Origin: a virus
Direction: 5' to 3' (one strand)
DNA length: 25,397 nucleotides
IMG/VR virus record: IMGVR_UViG_3300049156_000033
Span: 1 to 25,397 of that record
Positions 22,175 through 25,397 of this stretch are shown one piece after another. Both the position numbers and the translations under genes were made by a program. The notes below the pieces were generated by a model, which had not been told where the DNA came from, searched no databases, and saw only the letters and a program-made list of their open reading frames with translations. How positions within the stretch are numbered: position 1 is the stretch's first letter; each line of letters opens with the position of its first letter.

Positions 22175-22986
22175 TGACTGTCGGCAACCCGGACATGCAG
22201 CAGGGTGGCTACACGGACCTGCTCAACCAGACGGGGCAGGAGCCGACCGCTGATCCAACGTCGTTGGGGGGTGCCAACGTCTACGACGTGTATCAGTCTG
22301 CGCTCCCGGAGATGGAACACGCCCGGGACTGGAACATCAACCAGGCGCTCGGCAAGGCCGGTATTGGTGGCGGTCGCTTCTCCACCGCTACCGAGCGCAA
22401 CGTCATGGACATTGGTGCTCGAGCAGCCAACCAGCAGAATAAGATGCTGATGGATCTGCTCTACAACCAACAGCAGCAGGATCTCAACCGCGGTCTCCAA
22501 GCCTCACAGCTCGGGCTCCAGGAGGCGGGGCTCGAGGACCAGATGATGCAGGACCGGATCAACCAGATGTTCGGTATGGGCCAGTGGGAAACGGGTCGCC
22601 AGGACCAGTTCGCCAACATGGCCTACCAGGACTTCGAGCAAAACAAGCTCGGCTGGCTCCCTCTGCTTATGTCGTGGGCGGGTGGGGCAGCGCCACCGGC
22701 ACAGGGGGGCCCAAGCGGGAGCATGACCGAGGGTGGCCCGGGTGCGATGGACTACGCCATGCAGGCCGGAATGATGTACGCCATGATGAAGTCAGACGAG
22801 CGCCTCAAGGCCGACATCGTGCGGCACGAGCTCGAGGTCATCCCCGGTGTCAAGTTCGCCACCTGGAAGTGGAGGGCGACCGGACGACCCGGTGCTGGTG
22901 TCATCGCTCAGGACGTGGAGAAAGTGTTGCCGGCAGCGGTCGGTGAGATCGACAGCTACAAAGCAGTCAACTACGCGATGCTCTAG
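22174..22986 (+). CDS. Gln/Met-rich virion protein with C-terminal Peptidase_S74-type chaperone domain
   Basis: A 270-residue protein; the ATG at 22174 overlaps the previous TAA, while a GTG four codons upstream is the alternative. Residues 40-160 are helical and Gln/Met-rich (NQQNKMLMDLLYNQQQQDLN). A Gly-rich linker (170-192) leads to KSDERLKADI (206-215), GVKFATWKWR (225-234), GAGVIAQDVEKVLP (240-253) and YKAVNYAML (262-270). These match the intramolecular chaperone that folds and cleaves itself off trimeric phage fibres. Ser207 and Lys212 have the Ser-x4-Lys spacing of the dyad. The chaperone usually sits on fibres, so its place on this small protein is odd. Confidence 0.7.
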   Translation: MTVGNPDMQQGGYTDLLNQTGQEPTADPTSLGGANVYDVYQSALPEMEHARDWNINQALGKAGIGGGRFSTATERNVMDIGARAANQQNKMLMDLLYNQQQQDLNRGLQASQLGLQEAGLEDQMMQDRINQMFGMGQWETGRQDQFANMAYQDFEQNKLGWLPLLMSWAGGAAPPAQGGPSGSMTEGGPGAMDYAMQAGMMYAMMKSDERLKADIVRHELEVIPGVKFATWKWRATGRPGAGVIAQDVEKVLPAAVGEIDSYKAVNYAML

Positions 22987-22995
22987 GAGCTCGAG

Positions 22996-24267
22996 ATGCC
23001 GAGCACTGTAACAAGGTCTTCCAACCCCAACTGGAAGTGGGACCAGTTCGATCGCTGGACCAAGATGGGCGCGGTCACTGCCGGGAATCTCAAACAGGCC
23101 CGTCTGGACCGCCGCTTGGGCAACGCATGGGGATACGTCGAGCAGGCCCGGCGTGGGGAGATCCCTCTCGACTCGATGGAGCTCCATCAGGCGCTCGATA
23201 AGGTCAAGAAGCAAAACCCCAACGGCTACCGTGAGCTCAATGCTCACCTGTATCAGATCGGACAGGAGCAGGGAGCAGAGAACACCCTGTCGGAGTGGTT
23301 CGGCAATCAAGCTCTCGAGGACATCGAGCCAGAAGAAACAGACCAACAGCTACTTGGAAGAATTTTTGGCGCACCGCAGGAGCAGACTCCCGGGCTTGGG
23401 TCACCCGAGCAGTTGGGCCCTCCCGGGGGAGGCATGGGTTTATCTCCTTCTCCTGCGCCGGCTGGACCTCCGGGTGAGCTCCCTGCGGTGGGCCAACCTA
23501 CTCCGCAAGAGCTCGGCATCGGCCGTGGGCTCGAGCGCCCGAAGGACGTGGATCTCCTCTCGATTCTGAAGCCAGAGAAGCAGCCAGCGCAGCCCCAGGA
23601 CTTCGGCACACAGCTCTCCAACTTCCTTGGCGACACCAAGGTACCGATCGCTGATCGGATGGATGTCTGGAAGAACCTGAGCCAAATCAAGGCCACGGGG
23701 ATGATCCCCAAGACGATCGAGAGCCAGAGGGTCGGCATCGCTCAACAGCAGCTCGAGCAGAATGCCCAGAAGATTGTCCAGGGCGCACGGGCCCTCGAGT
23801 TGAGGGGTGAAAGCCAAGAAAGCATCGCGGCCTACCGCAAGTCAATGATCGAGCACTACTCCACGGGTAGCGAGCTCTCAGCGAAGCAGTACGAGCTCGC
23901 CGTCGATAAATTAGAGTTGGACCAGCGAGAGCAGGATCGCAGGACTTGGGAGACCTTCCAGGGCAGTTGGGCCGACCGTAATCGACCGCCGAGCGGTGGT
24001 CGGGTTGGTGGCTTCCCGGGCCGCGGGACGATGGGCGACCACGACAAGGCGATGAAGTGGCTGGCCGAGCAGAATCCGGAGACAGCGGACCTCTACAAGC
24101 CGAAGGGTGCCGAGTACGTCAAACTGAAGAAGATGATCGAGGAGTCGGTCGAGCAGTACCAGAGAGAGACCGGCGCTCCCAAGTCTGAGGCCGAGTCGTA
24201 TGTCCGCCAGATGCTCCGAGAGAAATGGCCGGAGGCCTTTGAGGAAAAGAGTGGGATGCCGTTCTGA
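22996..24267 (+). CDS. Helical internal virion protein candidate
   Basis: A 423-residue protein with AGGAG close to the ATG. The first 115 residues are helical and aromatic (NPNWKWDQFDRWTKMGAVTA, LDSMELHQALDKVKKQN). A Pro/Gly-rich hinge follows (about 130-185, GPPGGGMGLSPSPAPAGPPG). A long helical part runs from 200 to 330, with Gln/Glu coil segments (AQQQLEQNAQKIVQGARALE), and a charged end at 345-423 (KLKKMIEESVEQYQRETGAP). It follows the S74 protein, where podovirus internal core or ejection proteins occur. No family recognised. Confidence 0.5.
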   Translation: MPSTVTRSSNPNWKWDQFDRWTKMGAVTAGNLKQARLDRRLGNAWGYVEQARRGEIPLDSMELHQALDKVKKQNPNGYRELNAHLYQIGQEQGAENTLSEWFGNQALEDIEPEETDQQLLGRIFGAPQEQTPGLGSPEQLGPPGGGMGLSPSPAPAGPPGELPAVGQPTPQELGIGRGLERPKDVDLLSILKPEKQPAQPQDFGTQLSNFLGDTKVPIADRMDVWKNLSQIKATGMIPKTIESQRVGIAQQQLEQNAQKIVQGARALELRGESQESIAAYRKSMIEHYSTGSELSAKQYELAVDKLELDQREQDRRTWETFQGSWADRNRPPSGGRVGGFPGRGTMGDHDKAMKWLAEQNPETADLYKPKGAEYVKLKKMIEESVEQYQRETGAPKSEAESYVRQMLREKWPEAFEEKSGMPF

Positions 24268-25397
24268 TGTCCGATCCGATCAGGGTTACTACTCGGCCAT
24301 ACGAAGAGGAGCCCGAGGAGCTGACCGGGCTGGATGCTCTGATGGCCTACGAGCCGGCAGAGGCGATCGCCGCTCCTCTGCCCCCGTCTGAGCCGGAACT
24401 ACAGCCAGAGCCACAGCCAGAGCCACAAGCGGAGCCACAGCCAGAGCTCTCGGGTCTCGATGCTCTCCAGGCCTACGAGCCTGACATCCCTGCACCAGCT
24501 CCACCTGTACAGCGCGAGGAGGCCAGGGGGCCCCTCCAGAGGCTCGGGGACTGGATCCAGGAGCAGCGGCCGGGCGGTGCCATGCCGGAGGAGGAGCCCG
24601 GGGAGGTTCCCCTGAGCGGCGACATGCTGATGGGCAAGGCGAAGGGCTGGCTGGTCGATTTTCTCGAGGCAGGGATGCGCGAGGATCCAGAGATGGCTCG
24701 GGCCCCGGTCGAGCCGACCGCAGCAGAGCCCACCCCAGAAGGCGAGCCGATCTACTCCGCCCAGGGAGCACTGTTGGGCTACCGCCCAACCGATGCCAAA
24801 GAGGCCTACAAGACCGAGCTCGAGGCCAAGGATGTTGGCCGGGCTCTCAAGGCCGGCGCTCTAGTCCAGGTGCCCCAGGCGGCAGGTGACTTCCTCCAGA
24901 TGCTCGGATCGTCTATCCAGGACATCCCGCGACAGATTTGGGGGGTAGAACGGGAGGAGAGAAAGCCCGCCATCGAGGGGTTCGACCCATTCGACTCGAT
25001 CGGGAACGTGGTCAGAGAGCTCGGTCTACCCTTCCAGGAGGTCGCCGCCAAAGAGCAGATCGACATGCAACTCCACGGCGCGGCTCACATCCTGGAGGAG
25101 AAGGAGTTTTGGGAGGCGATGGACGAGGATCCGATCGCCACCCTGACCCTGGGCGTGGCCCAGGCTGCTCCTCTCATGGGCATGATGATGTTGGGCGGCT
25201 ACGCTACCCACCCCATCGCCTCCGGTATGGCCGTCGAGGGCGCGATCGGCTATGGCGAGGCCGACCGGGGTGGAGCTACCGAGGAACAGAAGCTCGCAGC
25301 CGGATTCTGGCAGGGTCTCGTGGGCGGCACGATGGAGGGCTGGTCAGGCTTCAAGCTCCTCTCCCGCTTCCAGGGCTTCAACGAGCGCAAGTTCATC
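24267..25397 (+). CDS. N-terminal part of a long virion protein, cut by the window edge
   Basis: The ATG at 24267 (TGATG overlap) opens a frame with no stop through the last base: 377 codons, incomplete. It starts MSDPIRVTTRPYEEEPEEL. GLDALMAYEP (21-30) and GLDALQAYEP (63-72) are a repeated motif flanking a Pro-Glu-Gln run (LQPEPQPEPQAEPQPE). After an acidic Pro-rich region there are helices (KGWLVDFLEAGMRED, about 124-138) and a hydrophobic Gly/Ala/Met stretch (IATLTLGVAQAAPLMGMMML, near 291-310) that could enter membranes. Long proteins of this sort at the end of podovirus structural blocks are often ejected with the DNA; this is inference. Confidence 0.6.
   Translation, partial: MSDPIRVTTRPYEEEPEELTGLDALMAYEPAEAIAAPLPPSEPELQPEPQPEPQAEPQPELSGLDALQAYEPDIPAPAPPVQREEARGPLQRLGDWIQEQRPGGAMPEEEPGEVPLSGDMLMGKAKGWLVDFLEAGMREDPEMARAPVEPTAAEPTPEGEPIYSAQGALLGYRPTDAKEAYKTELEAKDVGRALKAGALVQVPQAAGDFLQMLGSSIQDIPRQIWGVEREERKPAIEGFDPFDSIGNVVRELGLPFQEVAAKEQIDMQLHGAAHILEEKEFWEAMDEDPIATLTLGVAQAAPLMGMMMLGGYATHPIASGMAVEGAIGYGEADRGGATEEQKLAAGFWQGLVGGTMEGWSGFKLLSRFQGFNERKFI
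24401..24446 (+). repeat. 12-base tandem repeat coding Pro-Glu-Pro-Gln
   Basis: Near-identical 12-base units (CAGCCAGAGCCA type) follow one another and encode PEPQ-like units. One copy carries an Ala substitution (QAEPQ). The run lies between two copies of the GLDALxAYEP peptide motif. Confidence 0.7.

Overview
The window looks like the structural half of a tailed double-stranded DNA phage or prophage with a short-tailed (podovirus-like) plan. This rests on gene content and order: large terminase, portal, scaffold candidate, major capsid protein, two adaptor-like proteins, a nozzle-like tail protein, then large low-complexity virion proteins. No integrase, repressor, polymerase, lysin, rRNA or tRNA was seen. 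The DNA is GC-rich (about 60% by eye) with third positions favouring G or C, so the host is probably GC-rich. A lipoprotein-like signal would suit a bacterium with an outer membrane, but the host cannot be named.

Layout: (1) 1-809: one small membrane-protein gene on the minus strand (22-171) with a promoter and operator-like palindrome in front of it, then about 560 bases of GC-rich DNA without a convincing gene. (2) 810-4907: small, tightly packed plus-strand genes. They include a zinc-ribbon protein, a Cys-rich lipoprotein with poly-Asp linkers, a holin-like membrane protein, very basic small proteins and several unknowns. (3) 4904-6563: two adjacent GroES-like genes, a single-stranded DNA-binding protein, and a gene in the small-terminase position. 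(4) 6505-13937: large terminase, portal, scaffold candidate, capsid and small virion proteins, ending in a UUCG-capped hairpin. (5) 13987-20098: small virion proteins, a lectin-fold protein, a zinc protein, two adaptor-like proteins, the tail nozzle and a fibre-like protein. (6) 20109-25397: Gly/Pro/Met/Gln-rich proteins, a GNAT-like protein, a protein ending in a Peptidase_S74 chaperone domain, a helical virion protein, and the first 377 codons of a long protein cut by the window edge.

From 810 onward all genes lie on the plus strand. Most are separated by fewer than 25 bases or overlap as ATGA, TGATG, TAATG or TTGA, so they probably form one or a few long transcripts with translational coupling. 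The only clear breaks are at 8170-8279 and 13938-13986, each with a hairpin. The terminase fills a shell built from portal, scaffold and capsid protein. The adaptors and nozzle close it and form the tail. The large proteins at the right end are candidates for ejected internal proteins. The paired co-chaperonins probably assist folding of capsid or other virion proteins with the host chaperonin.

The items most worth a second look are the tandem GroES-like genes, the three-repeat Cys/Asp lipoprotein, the S74 domain on a small Gln-rich protein, the overlapping frames at 1910-2482, and the strong excess of the palindrome CTCGAG.
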